Counted from the first letter of the stretch, positions 18,339 to 27,679 are shown. The stretch: 64,000 nucleotides of DNA from Betaproteobacteria bacterium SCGC AG-212-J23 (GCA_001644455.1 LSTF01000001.1:21099-85098); one strand, 5' to 3'. Numbers and translations: made by a program. The notes: generated by a model not told the origin, from the sequence alone.

Positions 18339-18752
18339 CTAGGGCTCCTTGGGAATATCGACGGCGATCCACACCGCCGCGACGCCCTGGCGGTTCTCGG
18401 CCCAGTGCGTGGTGTCCTTGCCTTCGGCGATGCCTTCGCCGGCTTTGACCACGCGCGGCGGCTTGCCTTCCTCGTGGTAGATCACCTCGCCCTGCAGGAA
18501 GTAGCTCACCGTCGGCCGGTCCTTGTGGCTGTGCAGGCCGATCACGCCGCCGGGCAGCAGCATGATCTTGCGCATGCGCAGCGGCCGGCCCTTCACCGAG
18601 TCGATCTCCTCGCTCAAGTCGAGCGAGCGCAGCTTGTCGGCGCTGAGGCCCTTGTTCTCCGTGGGCGCCTTCATCTGGCCGACGGCGATGCCGGCGGCGA
18701 AGCCGAGCGCGAGCGCGGATGCAACGGCGAGTATTGCTTTGCTGCGGGTCAT
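18339..18752 (-). CDS. Cupin-domain protein with N-terminal export/anchor sequence
   Basis: LPGGVIGLHSHKDRPTVSYFLQGEVIYHEEGKPPRVVKAGEGIAEGKDTTHWAENR; Shine-Dalgarno GGAGG upstream of ATG 18752. Confidence 0.85.
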   Translation of the reverse strand: MTRSKAILAVASALALGFAAGIAVGQMKAPTENKGLSADKLRSLDLSEEIDSVKGRPLRMRKIMLLPGGVIGLHSHKDRPTVSYFLQGEVIYHEEGKPPRVVKAGEGIAEGKDTTHWAENRQGVAAVWIAVDIPKEP

Positions 18753-18819
18753 GGTGGTTCCTCCGTCCACCATTTTCCCAGCGCGCGGCGCGCTTGGGCG
18801 ACGATTTCGCGGCCCCGGA

Positions 18820-19647
18820 CTATTTCCTCACGCCGATCGTCACCAAGTACTCGCGCGGCATCGCCACGCCGAGCTCGGTGCGAAAGCCATCGTGGAAGGC
18901 GGCGAAGTCGCGCTGCAGCTCCTTGCGCCGCGCGGCGTCGAGCGAAGCGGCGAGCATCTTGGTCGGCCCGTAGGACTCGACGAAGAGGTCCCACACCGCC
19001 TGGCCGCTCGGCTCGCGCAGCGTGCTGATGCCGGTCTCGAAGTGCAGGTCGAAGGCACCGCCGAGCAGTTCGTGCACGCGCTGCGTGCTGCCCCAGGCGA
19101 AGGGCGAGGGCGGAGGCGTGCCCGCGGGCGCGGCCATGTAGGGTTTCATCGTCTTGAAGACGCCGGCGAGGGTGCCCTCCACCGCCCAGGTGGCGAGTGC
19201 GAGGCGACCGCCCTTTTTCGTGACACGCGCGAGTTCCGCTGCGGCGGCCTCGGGTTTCGAACAGAACATCACGCCGAAGGTCGAGATTGTGGCGTCGAAG
19301 CTCGCGTCGCCGAAGGGCAGCGCCTCCGCGTCGCCGACGTGAAAGCCGATGCGTAGCCGCGCCTCGGCGGCGAGCGCTTTGGCGGCGTCGATCAGATCGG
19401 CGTGCAGGTCGAGCCCGTCGACCGTGGCGCCGCGCGCAGCGGCGAGGCGCGCCGCCCAGCCGGTGCCGGTGGCAACGTCGAGCACGCGCTCGCCGGCTTT
19501 CGGCGCGAGGCGCGCGACGGCGTGCTCGATAGCGTCGGCGATGGTGTGGCTGATGCGGTCGTAGTGGCGGCCGCCCGAGCCCCAGGTGGCGGCGGCCTTG
19601 GCGTTGTGCGGCAGGACGGCTTGCTTCTCGAGCGTGGCGGTGTTCAT
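18820..19647 (-). CDS. Class I SAM-dependent methyltransferase
   Basis: AGERVLDVATGTGWAARLAAARGATVDGLDLHADLIDAAKALA; FDATISTFGVMFCSKPEAAAAELARVTKKGGRLALATW. Confidence 0.88.
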   Translation of the reverse strand: MNTATLEKQAVLPHNAKAAATWGSGGRHYDRISHTIADAIEHAVARLAPKAGERVLDVATGTGWAARLAAARGATVDGLDLHADLIDAAKALAAEARLRIGFHVGDAEALPFGDASFDATISTFGVMFCSKPEAAAAELARVTKKGGRLALATWAVEGTLAGVFKTMKPYMAAPAGTPPPSPFAWGSTQRVHELLGGAFDLHFETGISTLREPSGQAVWDLFVESYGPTKMLAASLDAARRKELQRDFAAFHDGFRTELGVAMPREYLVTIGVRK

Positions 19648-19747
19648 GGCGTTTCCTTGTGTGGGTGACGCCAGCAGTGTCCGCGCGGACTGTGCTGCGG
19701 ACCATGGGAGCGCGGTCCCGCCATCCCGCCGCGGTAGGACCGGAGTC

Positions 19748-20809
19748 CTATTTCCCCAGGGCGAGGACGATCAGCTGCGCCCGGGTCTCGACCTCGAGCT
19801 TGGCGAAGATGCTGGTGATGTGGTTGCGCACCGTCTTCTCGGAGAGCTCGAGGCGCGCGGCGATCTGCGCGTTGTCGAGGCCCTGCGCGATGAGCTGCGC
19901 CAGCTCGCGCTCGCGCGGCGTGAGGCCGGCAAGCCCCGCGCCCTCGGCACGCGCCGGCGCCGCATCGCCGAGGAAGCCGAGCACCTCGCCGAACCAGCGC
20001 TCGTAGCCCGGCTCGGTCTCGAGCAGCAGGTGGTTGCGGCTGTCGATGGACACGAAATGCGCGCCCGGGACGAGGCTTGCCACCAGGCGGCCTTCCTCGA
20101 ACGGCACGCGCGCGTCGTGCTGGGAATGCAGCACCAGGGTCGGGCAGGCGATGCGCGGCGCGAGCGTGGAAACGTCGATCTCGAGCAGCACGGAGAAGAA
20201 GCGCGCGGCGATGTGCGGCGCGGTGCACACCCGCGCCAGCTCGTTGAACCACTGGTGCTGCTCCGGCGTGCCGCCGGGGATGAACTGGGTGGTGAAGAAC
20301 TGGCGGAACGCCGGGTTCTCCTTGCCCCAGCCGATCTCGATCAGCTTGCGCATGGTCTCGGCCTCCTCACGCTGCTGCGGCGGGGAATCGCGCTTGAGGA
20401 AGCCGCGTGCGTAGGCCCCGCCGAGGACGAGGCGGCTGACGCGCTCGGGATGGCGCACCGCGTAGGCGATGGCGACCGGCGCGCCCTGCGACATGCCGAG
20501 CAGCGGAAAGCGCTCGAGCCCCGCCGCGTTGACCACCGTTTCCAGGTCCTCCACCCAGGCGTCGAAGGAGAGCGCCGCGTCCCAGTCCGACAGGCCGCAG
20601 CCGCGCGAGTCGTAGCGCACCAGCGTGTGGCTGCGCGTCATGCGCTCCAGCCAGCCGCGCCAGACCGGACTTTGCCACTGGTACTCGAGGTGCGTCAGCC
20701 AGCTCGCCGCCATAACGAGCGGCGGGCCTTTGCCCGCGGTCGCATACGCCAGCCGCACGCCATCGGCGGCAGTGCAGAAGCTGATCTGCTGGGCTACCAC
20801 TTTCCCCAC
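19748..20809 (-). CDS. Alpha/beta hydrolase fused to LuxR-type HTH transcriptional regulator
   Basis: N-terminal hydrolase (LVRYDSRGCGLSDWD, LLGMSQGAPVAIAYA, LVLHSQHDARVPFEEG) and C-terminal LTPRERELAQLIAQGLDNAQIAARLELSEKTVRNHITSIFAKLEVETRAQLI. Confidence 0.92.
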   Translation of the reverse strand: MGKVVAQQISFCTAADGVRLAYATAGKGPPLVMAASWLTHLEYQWQSPVWRGWLERMTRSHTLVRYDSRGCGLSDWDAALSFDAWVEDLETVVNAAGLERFPLLGMSQGAPVAIAYAVRHPERVSRLVLGGAYARGFLKRDSPPQQREEAETMRKLIEIGWGKENPAFRQFFTTQFIPGGTPEQHQWFNELARVCTAPHIAARFFSVLLEIDVSTLAPRIACPTLVLHSQHDARVPFEEGRLVASLVPGAHFVSIDSRNHLLLETEPGYERWFGEVLGFLGDAAPARAEGAGLAGLTPRERELAQLIAQGLDNAQIAARLELSEKTVRNHITSIFAKLEVETRAQLIVLALGK

Positions 20810-21186
20810 GCGCCGTACGGTTTGGTGATGATCTCGAGCAGGTGGCCGCTCAGGTCCTGGAAATAGACGCCGCGACCGCCGTAGTGGCGGTTGATTTCAC
20901 CTTCCTGCTTCATTCCGGGGTCGGCCCAGTACTTGAGCTTGCGCTTCTGGATGCGGGCGAAGATGGCGTCGAACTCCTCCTCGCTCACCAGGAACGCATA
21001 GTGCTGCATCTGCACGTCCATGCCTTCCGCGGCGAGGAAGGCGAGCGTCACCTCGTTGCCGAGCTCGACATCGAGAAACGGGCCGAAGGACTTCGGCGCG
21101 GGCAGGCCGAACAGGCCGGCGAAGAACTGGGCGGCCGCGTCGGGGTCGGTCGAATGAACGATGGTGTGGTTCAGCTTGATGGCCAT
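20794..21186 (-). CDS. VOC (glyoxalase/bleomycin resistance) family protein
   Basis: IKLNHTIVHSTDPDAAAQFFAGLFGLPAP...GGRGVYFQDLSGHLLEIITKPYG; overlaps the start of the downstream hydrolase-LuxR gene. Confidence 0.9.
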   Translation of the reverse strand: MAIKLNHTIVHSTDPDAAAQFFAGLFGLPAPKSFGPFLDVELGNEVTLAFLAAEGMDVQMQHYAFLVSEEEFDAIFARIQKRKLKYWADPGMKQEGEINRHYGGRGVYFQDLSGHLLEIITKPYGAWGKW

Positions 21187-21216
21187 GGCGCTATCGTAAA
21201 ACTACTATGATGGGCG

Positions 21217-21468
21217 ATGAAGAATTCCGACGTGCCGATGATGACGCTGCGCCGCGCGGTGCAGCTGTGCAACGGGGTGGATGCGCTGAGCGACGCGCTC
21301 AACGTGTCGACCGACCGGCTGGAGAAGATGCTGGCGGGCGAGGAGGAGGTGCCGCTCGCCACGTTCACCCAGGCGGTGGGGCTGCTGCTGGAGGCGACGA
21401 CGACGCGCTCGCCGAAGCGCGGCAAGCCGGACTCGAACGAGGGCGGGCGCAAGGGCCCGCGGCACTGA
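21217..21468 (+). CDS. Small protein, possibly Cro/YdaS-like HTH
   Basis: MMTLRRAVQLCNGVDALSDALNVSTDRLEKMLAGEEEVPLATFTQAVGLLLE resembles a short HTH; basic C-terminal tail. Confidence 0.45.
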   Translation: MKNSDVPMMTLRRAVQLCNGVDALSDALNVSTDRLEKMLAGEEEVPLATFTQAVGLLLEATTTRSPKRGKPDSNEGGRKGPRH

Positions 21469-21488
21469 GCTAGACTGAAAACGATCCG

Positions 21489-22910
21489 ATGAACAAGCTC
21501 GCCACCCTTTTTTCACTCGCGCGCCGGACGGCGGCGCCGAAAGCGCCCGCTTCGGACCTGCCGCCGCTGCAGATGCTGGACCATCGCCAGGTGCCCGTGA
21601 TCATCAACAGTTTCAACCGGCTCGGCTCGCTGCGCCGGTTGGTGGGTTGGCTCCTGCGGGCCGGGCAGGAGAAGCTCGTCATCATCGACAATGCCTCGCG
21701 CTACCAGCCGCTGCTCGATTACCTCACCGCCCTCGAAGCGGCGCGCCAGGCCACGATCGTCCGACTCGATGGGAATTACGGGCACAAGGCCCTGTGGGAA
21801 CGCGGGCTGCTGTCGCAGCTCGGCATCGAGACGGAATACGTCTACACCGATCCCGACGTGGTGCCCTGCGATTTCTGCCCGACGGGCGCGATCAGGTTCC
21901 TGCAGGCGGTGCTCGCCAGCGAGCCCAGGATTGCCCGCGTCGGGCTGGGCCTGCGCCTCGACGACCTGCCCGACACCTATCGGCACAAGCGCGAGGCGAT
22001 CGATTGGGAGCGCCATTTCTGGCTGAAGCCGGCGGCGCGCGGCCTCTTCTTCGCCAAGGTCGACACGACCTTCGCCCTCTACCGCCCGCGCCGCGGCTTC
22101 GACTTCGAGCTCCCGGCGCTGCGCACCGGCTGGCCCTATCTCGCCGCCCACGAAGGCTGGTACCTCGACAGCGGGCGCCCGAGCGACGAGGACCTCGTCT
22201 ATAGCCGGGAGGCGTCGCCCAAAGTGACGTGCTGGTCGGCCGCGGAGCTGCCGTCCGGGCTCGGCGAGGCCTCGCGGAGGGAAGCGGCCCGGCATCCGCG
22301 CGTTCTTCACCTCGGCTCGGGCCGCGATCTCCTGCCCGGCTATATCAATATCGATGACGCGGCCGTCGGCGCCGATATCCGCTTCGACCTCGATCGCTGC
22401 CGGGCGGAGCGATTGCCGCTCGCGGACGATTCGGTCGACGGCATGTACGGTTGCCACGTCTTCGAGCACGTGAGGGACACGCTGGCGCTCATGGCCGAGC
22501 TGCACCGGGTCGCGAAGCCGGACGCGCGGCTGATCCTGCGCCTGCCCTATGGGTCGAGCGACGACGCCGTCGAGGACCCGACGCATGCGCGGCCCTATTT
22601 CGAAGGCAGCTTCGTCTATTTCGGCCAGCCCGCCTATTCGCGCGCCGACTACGGCTACCGCGGCGACTGGGCGATCGAGAGCGTGAAACTGGTGCTGCCG
22701 CGCGAGCTCGCGGAGCGGGGCGCAGGCGAGCTGCGCCAGATGATCAGGGAGCGGCGCAACGTGGTGCAGGAGATGATCGTCCATCTGCGCGCCGTGAAGC
22801 CGCCGCGGCCCGCGCGCCTCGATCTGCTGCAATGGCCGGCACCCGAAATCGTCTTCAGCCGGCTCGACTGGGATGGCGGGTTTCTACCCGGCGAGAGCGC
22901 GTCGGCCTGA
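21489..22910 (+). CDS. Bifunctional glycosyltransferase-like plus SAM methyltransferase-like fusion protein
   Basis: N-terminal VPVIINSFNRLGSLRRLVGWL...VIIDNAS...YVYTDPDVVPCDFCP; C-terminal RVLHLGSGRDLLPGYINIDDAAVGADIRFDLDRCR..LPLADDSVDGMYGCHVFEHV. Confidence 0.8.
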   Translation: MNKLATLFSLARRTAAPKAPASDLPPLQMLDHRQVPVIINSFNRLGSLRRLVGWLLRAGQEKLVIIDNASRYQPLLDYLTALEAARQATIVRLDGNYGHKALWERGLLSQLGIETEYVYTDPDVVPCDFCPTGAIRFLQAVLASEPRIARVGLGLRLDDLPDTYRHKREAIDWERHFWLKPAARGLFFAKVDTTFALYRPRRGFDFELPALRTGWPYLAAHEGWYLDSGRPSDEDLVYSREASPKVTCWSAAELPSGLGEASRREAARHPRVLHLGSGRDLLPGYINIDDAAVGADIRFDLDRCRAERLPLADDSVDGMYGCHVFEHVRDTLALMAELHRVAKPDARLILRLPYGSSDDAVEDPTHARPYFEGSFVYFGQPAYSRADYGYRGDWAIESVKLVLPRELAERGAGELRQMIRERRNVVQEMIVHLRAVKPPRPARLDLLQWPAPEIVFSRLDWDGGFLPGESASA

Positions 22911-22916
22911 TAGACT
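22911..22916 (+). promoter_or_regulatory. Putative -10 element (TAGACT) upstream of TTT receptor
   Basis: TAGACTTTCTCCGAGGAGAG immediately upstream of ATG 22941; near-identical leader at 24963. Confidence 0.3.
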
Positions 22917-22940
22917 TTCTCCGAGGAGAGTGAATCACCC

Positions 22941-23897
22941 ATGACGTACCGTCCGTTCGTCGCCGTGATGGTGCTGGCGCTGTTCGCCGTTTCGGCCGAG
23001 GCGCAATACCCGAACCGCCCCATCCGCCTGATCGTCCCGGCCGCTCCCGGCGGCGGCACCGACATCACCACGCGCGGCTTCGCGCCTGCCCTGCAGGAGC
23101 AGCTCGGCCAGCCGGTGGTGATCGAGAACCGCGGCGGCGCGGGCGGCGTGGTCGGCAGCGACGTGGTGGCGAAGGCCGCGCCCGACGGCTACACGCTGCT
23201 CATGGTCTACATCAGCCACGCCACCAACCCGACGCTGGTCGACAAGCTGCCCTATGACACGCTGCGCGACTTCACGCCGATCACGCTGGTCTCGCAAGAG
23301 CCGACCGTGCTGGTGACGAATCCCTCGGTGCCGGCCAGCTCGCTCGCCGAGTTCACCGCCTGGGCAAAGCCGCAGGGCGACAAGCTCTCCTACGCCACCG
23401 ACCCGGGCAGCGCGGGCTTCCTCGCCGCCGAGCTCTACAAGCAGCTCGCCGGCGTGAAGGCGACCTACATCCCCTACAAGGGCTCGGGTCCCGCCGCCGC
23501 CGACGTGCTCGCCGGGCACGTGCCCTACATGTGGTCGGTGATCTCGATCATCACGCCGCACGTCAAGTCCGGACGGATGAAAGGGCTCGCCATCGCCGCC
23601 GAGAAGCGCGCGCCGGGGCTGCCCGACGTGCCGACCACCGCCGAAGCCGGGATGAAGGATTTCGCGGTGGGCGGCTGGTACGGCCTGGTCGGGCCGGCGA
23701 AGCTGCCGAAGGAGATCGTCGACAAGGTCAACGCCGCGGCGCTGAAAGCGCTGAAGGACGAGAAGGTCATCGAGCGCCTCGCGGCCGGGGGCTCGCAGCC
23801 GATCGGCGCCGGCCCGGCCGAGTTCGACGCGCACATCCGGCGCGAGATCGAGCGCTGGAACAAGGTGCTCAAGACCGCGGGGATCCAGCTGAAGTGA
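22941..23897 (+). CDS. Tripartite tricarboxylate transporter (Bug-type) substrate-binding protein
   Basis: YPNRPIRLIVPAAPGGGTDITTRGFAPALQEQLGQPVVIENRGGAGGVVGSDVVAKAAPDGYTLLM. Confidence 0.93.
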   Translation: MTYRPFVAVMVLALFAVSAEAQYPNRPIRLIVPAAPGGGTDITTRGFAPALQEQLGQPVVIENRGGAGGVVGSDVVAKAAPDGYTLLMVYISHATNPTLVDKLPYDTLRDFTPITLVSQEPTVLVTNPSVPASSLAEFTAWAKPQGDKLSYATDPGSAGFLAAELYKQLAGVKATYIPYKGSGPAAADVLAGHVPYMWSVISIITPHVKSGRMKGLAIAAEKRAPGLPDVPTTAEAGMKDFAVGGWYGLVGPAKLPKEIVDKVNAAALKALKDEKVIERLAAGGSQPIGAGPAEFDAHIRREIERWNKVLKTAGIQLK

Positions 23898-24949
23898 GCG
23901 AGGCGACGCCGGCGCATCACAGTTACGAGGAAGGCCGGCGCTTCGTGCGGCGCCTGTACGGGCCGCGGATCATCGGCTTCCTGCTCGGCACACTCTGCAT
24001 CGGCGGCGGGCTGTGGGAGGTCGGCGCGCCGCAGTGGGTCTGGGCCCTGCTCGCGTTGCACGGGTTCGGCTGGCCGCACCTCGCTTACGCGATCGCGGTG
24101 CGCAGCCGCGATCCCGGCCGCGCCGAGCTGCGCAACCTGCTGCTCGACTCCTTCGGCGGCGGCGTGTGGATCGCGGCGATGAATTTCAACCTCGCGCCGA
24201 GCGTGATCATCGTCGCGATGCAGGCGATGGACAAGGCGGCGATCGGCGGCCCCCGGCTCCTGGGGCGCTGCGTGCTGGCCCAGCTCGCCGCCGCCGTCGC
24301 GGTGGCGGTCCTTTTCCAGATCGAGCCGCAGGTCATCCTCTCCGGGCCGGTGGCGCGGCTCGCGAGCGCGCCGCTGCTGTTCATCTTTCCCATCATGGTC
24401 GGCCTGACCGCCTACCAGCTGTCGCGACGCGTGCGCCAGCAGAACCGCGAGCTCGCGGCGCTGTCGCGCACCGACGGCCTGACGCGCCTGCCCAACCACA
24501 CCGCGTGGCTCGAGGCGGTGGAGCGTGAATTCGCGCGCGCCAAGCGCGAGGGGTCGTCGATGTCGGTGCTGATGATCGACCTCGACCACTTCAAGGCGAC
24601 CAACGACAAGCACGGCCACCCGGCCGGGGACGAGGTGCTGCGCGGCGTGGCCGAGGTGCTGCAGGAGGCCCTGCGGCTGCACGACGTGCCCGGCCGCTAC
24701 GGCGGCGAGGAGTTCGGGGTGCTGCTGCCCGGCAGCGACCTGTCCGCCGCCGAGGCGATCGCCGAGCGCGTGCGCCGGAAAATCGAGTGGGCGTCGTTCG
24801 CCGGGGACGTCAAGGCCACGGCGAGCATCGGCTGCGCGACGCTCGACGAGAAGGACCTGTTTGCCGCCTCGCTGGTCGCCCGCGCCGACCGCGCCCTGTA
24901 CGCCGCCAAGGCGGCGGGGCGCAACCGCGCCATGCGCGAAGCAGCCTGA
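23894..24949 (+). CDS. Diguanylate cyclase with N-terminal MASE2-like membrane sensor
   Basis: GTG start overlaps the receptor stop (GTGA). GGDEF-domain RTDGLTRLPNHTAWL; active site GGEEF; RLHD five residues upstream fits an I-site (RxxD). Confidence 0.9.
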   Translation: MSEATPAHHSYEEGRRFVRRLYGPRIIGFLLGTLCIGGGLWEVGAPQWVWALLALHGFGWPHLAYAIAVRSRDPGRAELRNLLLDSFGGGVWIAAMNFNLAPSVIIVAMQAMDKAAIGGPRLLGRCVLAQLAAAVAVAVLFQIEPQVILSGPVARLASAPLLFIFPIMVGLTAYQLSRRVRQQNRELAALSRTDGLTRLPNHTAWLEAVEREFARAKREGSSMSVLMIDLDHFKATNDKHGHPAGDEVLRGVAEVLQEALRLHDVPGRYGGEEFGVLLPGSDLSAAEAIAERVRRKIEWASFAGDVKATASIGCATLDEKDLFAASLVARADRALYAAKAAGRNRAMREAA

Positions 24950-24962
24950 GGGCCGCCTGAGG

Positions 24963-24968
24963 TAGACT
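24963..24968 (+). promoter_or_regulatory. Putative -10 element (TAGACT) upstream of Liv-type SBP
   Basis: TAGACTTCCTCGCAGAGGAGG directly upstream of ATG 24988. Confidence 0.3.
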
Positions 24969-24987
24969 TCCTCGCAGAGGAGGAATC

Positions 24988-26271
24988 ATGACTTTCATTC
25001 GACCGTTGGCCGCCATGGCCGCGCTGGCGCTCGCCGTCGCCGCGCAGGCGCAGCAGAAGGAAATCAAGATCGGCTTCATCTACGACGTGAGCGGCCCGTT
25101 CGCGGGCGGGGGCTCCGAGCCGGCGCAGATCGGCACCAAGGCGATCGTCGACTACGTCAACGAGCACGGCGGCGTCGCCGGCTACAAGATCGTGCCGATC
25201 TTCGCCGACGCGCAGTCCAAGGTCGACGTGGCGATCAACGAGATGACCCGCCTCATCGACCAGGAGAAGGTCGACATCATCAGCGGCGTGTACTCGAGCG
25301 CGCAGTGCGTGCCGATGGTGCAGCAGGCCGACGCGCGCAAGAAGTTCACCTGGCTCAACGTCTGCGTCGCCACCGCGGTGTTCAAGGACAAGAAGCTGCA
25401 GTACGTGTTCCGCCCGCAGGCGCACTCCGACCAGTTCGGCGCCTGGTCGTGCGACTACATCACTCACTATGCCAAGTCGAAGTTCGGCACCGATCCCAAG
25501 AACCTGCGGGTGGCGATCATCCACGAGGACGGCCCGTACGGCGTCGGCGTCGCCGCGGGCAACGAGGCGCAGTGCAAGAAGGACGGCCTCAACATCGTGC
25601 TGAAGGAAGGCTACTCGGCGACCGCGCCGGACCTCTCCAGCCTGGTCACCAAGCTGAAGCGCGCGCGGCCCGACGTGCTGCTGCACACCGGGTACAACCC
25701 GGACATCACGCTTTTCCTGCGCCAGGCGAAGGAGCAGGGCCTGAAGTTCAAGGCGGTGATCGGCCATGGCGCCGGCCACAGCCAGTTCGACAAGCTCTCG
25801 CAGACCTTCGGCAAGGACGTGAACTACTTCCACACCATCGACCCGGCGGCGGCGCAGCTGCTCGACCCGAAGACGCTCAAGCCCGGCGTATGGGCGATGA
25901 CGCAGGAGATGGTGAAGCGCTACCAGGCGGTGAAGGGCCCGGGCGAGCTGCCGCCGCACGTGTCGATGGGCTTCAACAACACCTGGATCCTGCTGAACGA
26001 CGTGCTGCCGCGCGCGATCAAGAAGTACGGCGGCTTCGACTCCGAGTCGCTGCGCAAGGCCGCGCTCGAGACCGACATCCCGGTGGGCGGCACGATGCAG
26101 GGCTACGGCGTCAAGTTCTACCCGCCCGGGCATCCGCTCGCCGGGCAGAACGAGCGCGCCTTCCCGGTGGTGATGCAGTTCGTCGACGGCAAGGCGCGCA
26201 TCGTCTGGCCGATGGCGATCGCCTCCGAGCCGGTGCTGCCCTTCCCGAAGGGCCACGCCTACGCCCCATAG
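24988..26271 (+). CDS. Branched-chain amino acid-type ABC transporter substrate-binding protein
   Basis: Signal peptide, EIKIGFIYDVSGPFAGGGSEPAQIGTKAIVDYVNEHGGVAGYKIVPIFADAQSK. Confidence 0.92.
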   Translation: MTFIRPLAAMAALALAVAAQAQQKEIKIGFIYDVSGPFAGGGSEPAQIGTKAIVDYVNEHGGVAGYKIVPIFADAQSKVDVAINEMTRLIDQEKVDIISGVYSSAQCVPMVQQADARKKFTWLNVCVATAVFKDKKLQYVFRPQAHSDQFGAWSCDYITHYAKSKFGTDPKNLRVAIIHEDGPYGVGVAAGNEAQCKKDGLNIVLKEGYSATAPDLSSLVTKLKRARPDVLLHTGYNPDITLFLRQAKEQGLKFKAVIGHGAGHSQFDKLSQTFGKDVNYFHTIDPAAAQLLDPKTLKPGVWAMTQEMVKRYQAVKGPGELPPHVSMGFNNTWILLNDVLPRAIKKYGGFDSESLRKAALETDIPVGGTMQGYGVKFYPPGHPLAGQNERAFPVVMQFVDGKARIVWPMAIASEPVLPFPKGHAYAP

Positions 26272-26994
26272 GTGTTCCTACAAGTCTCAAAACTCACCAA
26301 GAGATTTGGCGGGTTTACTGCGGTAAGCGACGTTTCGTTCGAGGTGGCCGAGGGCGAGATCCTCGGCCTCATCGGCCCGAACGGCTCGGGGAAGAGCACC
26401 ACCTTCAACCTCATCGCCGGCGCGCTGAAGCCCGACGCGGGCTCGGTGCGCTTTCGCGGCGACGAGGTCGGCGGGCTGCCGGCGTACCGCGTCGCGCACG
26501 CCGGCATCGGCCGCACCTACCAGATCCCGCGGCCGTTCAAGAAGCTCTCGCTCCTCGAGAACGTCGCGCTCGCCGCGTTCTACGGCGCGAACTCCCGCCT
26601 TTCCCGTGAGAAGGCATTCGAGCTCGCGAAGGATTCCCTGAAACTAGTTGGGTTACAGGAAACGAAAGTGGAAGGCTTGGGCGCGTCGGCGCTGAAGAAG
26701 CTCGAGCTCGCCCGCGCGCTCGCCACGCAGCCCAAGCTGCTGCTCGCCGACGAGTCGCTCGGCGGCCTCGACCACGCGGAGATGGACGGCGCGGCCGACA
26801 TGCTGGCGCGGATCCGCGCCGAGCGCGGCGTCACCATCGTCTGGGTCGAGCACATCATGGGCGTGCTGATGCGCGTCGTCGATCGCTGCGTGGTGCTCGA
26901 CCACGGCGTGGTGATCGCCCAGGGCAAGCCGGCCGACGTCGCGAAGGACGCGAAGGTCATCGAGGTGTACCTGGGGACCGATGCTTTCGCTTAG
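26272..26994 (+). CDS. ABC transporter ATP-binding protein, LivG type
   Basis: GPNGSGKSTTFNLIAG; VAHAGIGRTYQIPRPFKKLSLLENV; LLADESLGGL. GTG start abuts the upstream stop. Confidence 0.92.
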   Translation: MFLQVSKLTKRFGGFTAVSDVSFEVAEGEILGLIGPNGSGKSTTFNLIAGALKPDAGSVRFRGDEVGGLPAYRVAHAGIGRTYQIPRPFKKLSLLENVALAAFYGANSRLSREKAFELAKDSLKLVGLQETKVEGLGASALKKLELARALATQPKLLLADESLGGLDHAEMDGAADMLARIRAERGVTIVWVEHIMGVLMRVVDRCVVLDHGVVIAQGKPADVAKDAKVIEVYLGTDAFA

Positions 26995-27679
26995 CGACAT
27001 TTCCGCCGCGTACGGCGGCTTCCAGGCGCTGTTCGGCGTCAGCCTCGAGGTGCGCGCCGGCGAATCGGTGGCGGTGATCGGCCCCAACGGTGCGGGCAAG
27101 ACGACGCTGCTCCGCCTGATTTCCAAGCTGATCGAACCCACGCAGGGAACGATCTCATTTCAAGACAATTCCCTTGTGCATGTCCCTCCTCATCAGGTGG
27201 TGGGACGCGGCATTGCCCACGTGCCGGAGAACCGGCGGCTCTTCCCGCGCCTCACCGTCGAAGAGAACCTGCGCATGGGGGCATTCACCGCGCGCGAAAA
27301 ATACCAGGAACGACTTTCGCTGGTTTATGAATTGTTTCCCCGCATGAAAGAACGTCGCGCCCAGCCCGCGGGCACGCTCTCGGGCGGGGAGCAGCAGATG
27401 TGCGCCATCGGCCGCGCGCTCATGTCGGGGCCGAAGCTGCTCCTGCTCGACGAGCCCTCGGCCGGGCTCGCGCCGGTGGTGGTGCAGTCGATCTTCGAGC
27501 TGGTGAGGAAGATCTGCCGCGAGGGCTACACGGTGCTGATCGTCGAGCAGAACATCCGCCAGGTGCTGAAGGTCGTCGAGCGCGCGTACCTGCTCGAGGC
27601 GGGGAAGATCAAGATGCAGGGACCGTCGCAGGACTTCCTCCGGTCCGAAGAAATTCGCAAGGCCTACCTGGGGCTCTGA
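26981..27679 (+). CDS. ABC transporter ATP-binding protein, LivF type
   Basis: GPNGAGKTTLLRLISKLI; LSGGEQQMCAIGRALMSGPKLLLLDEPSAGLAP. Confidence 0.93.
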   Translation: MLSLSDISAAYGGFQALFGVSLEVRAGESVAVIGPNGAGKTTLLRLISKLIEPTQGTISFQDNSLVHVPPHQVVGRGIAHVPENRRLFPRLTVEENLRMGAFTAREKYQERLSLVYELFPRMKERRAQPAGTLSGGEQQMCAIGRALMSGPKLLLLDEPSAGLAPVVVQSIFELVRKICREGYTVLIVEQNIRQVLKVVERAYLLEAGKIKMQGPSQDFLRSEEIRKAYLGL

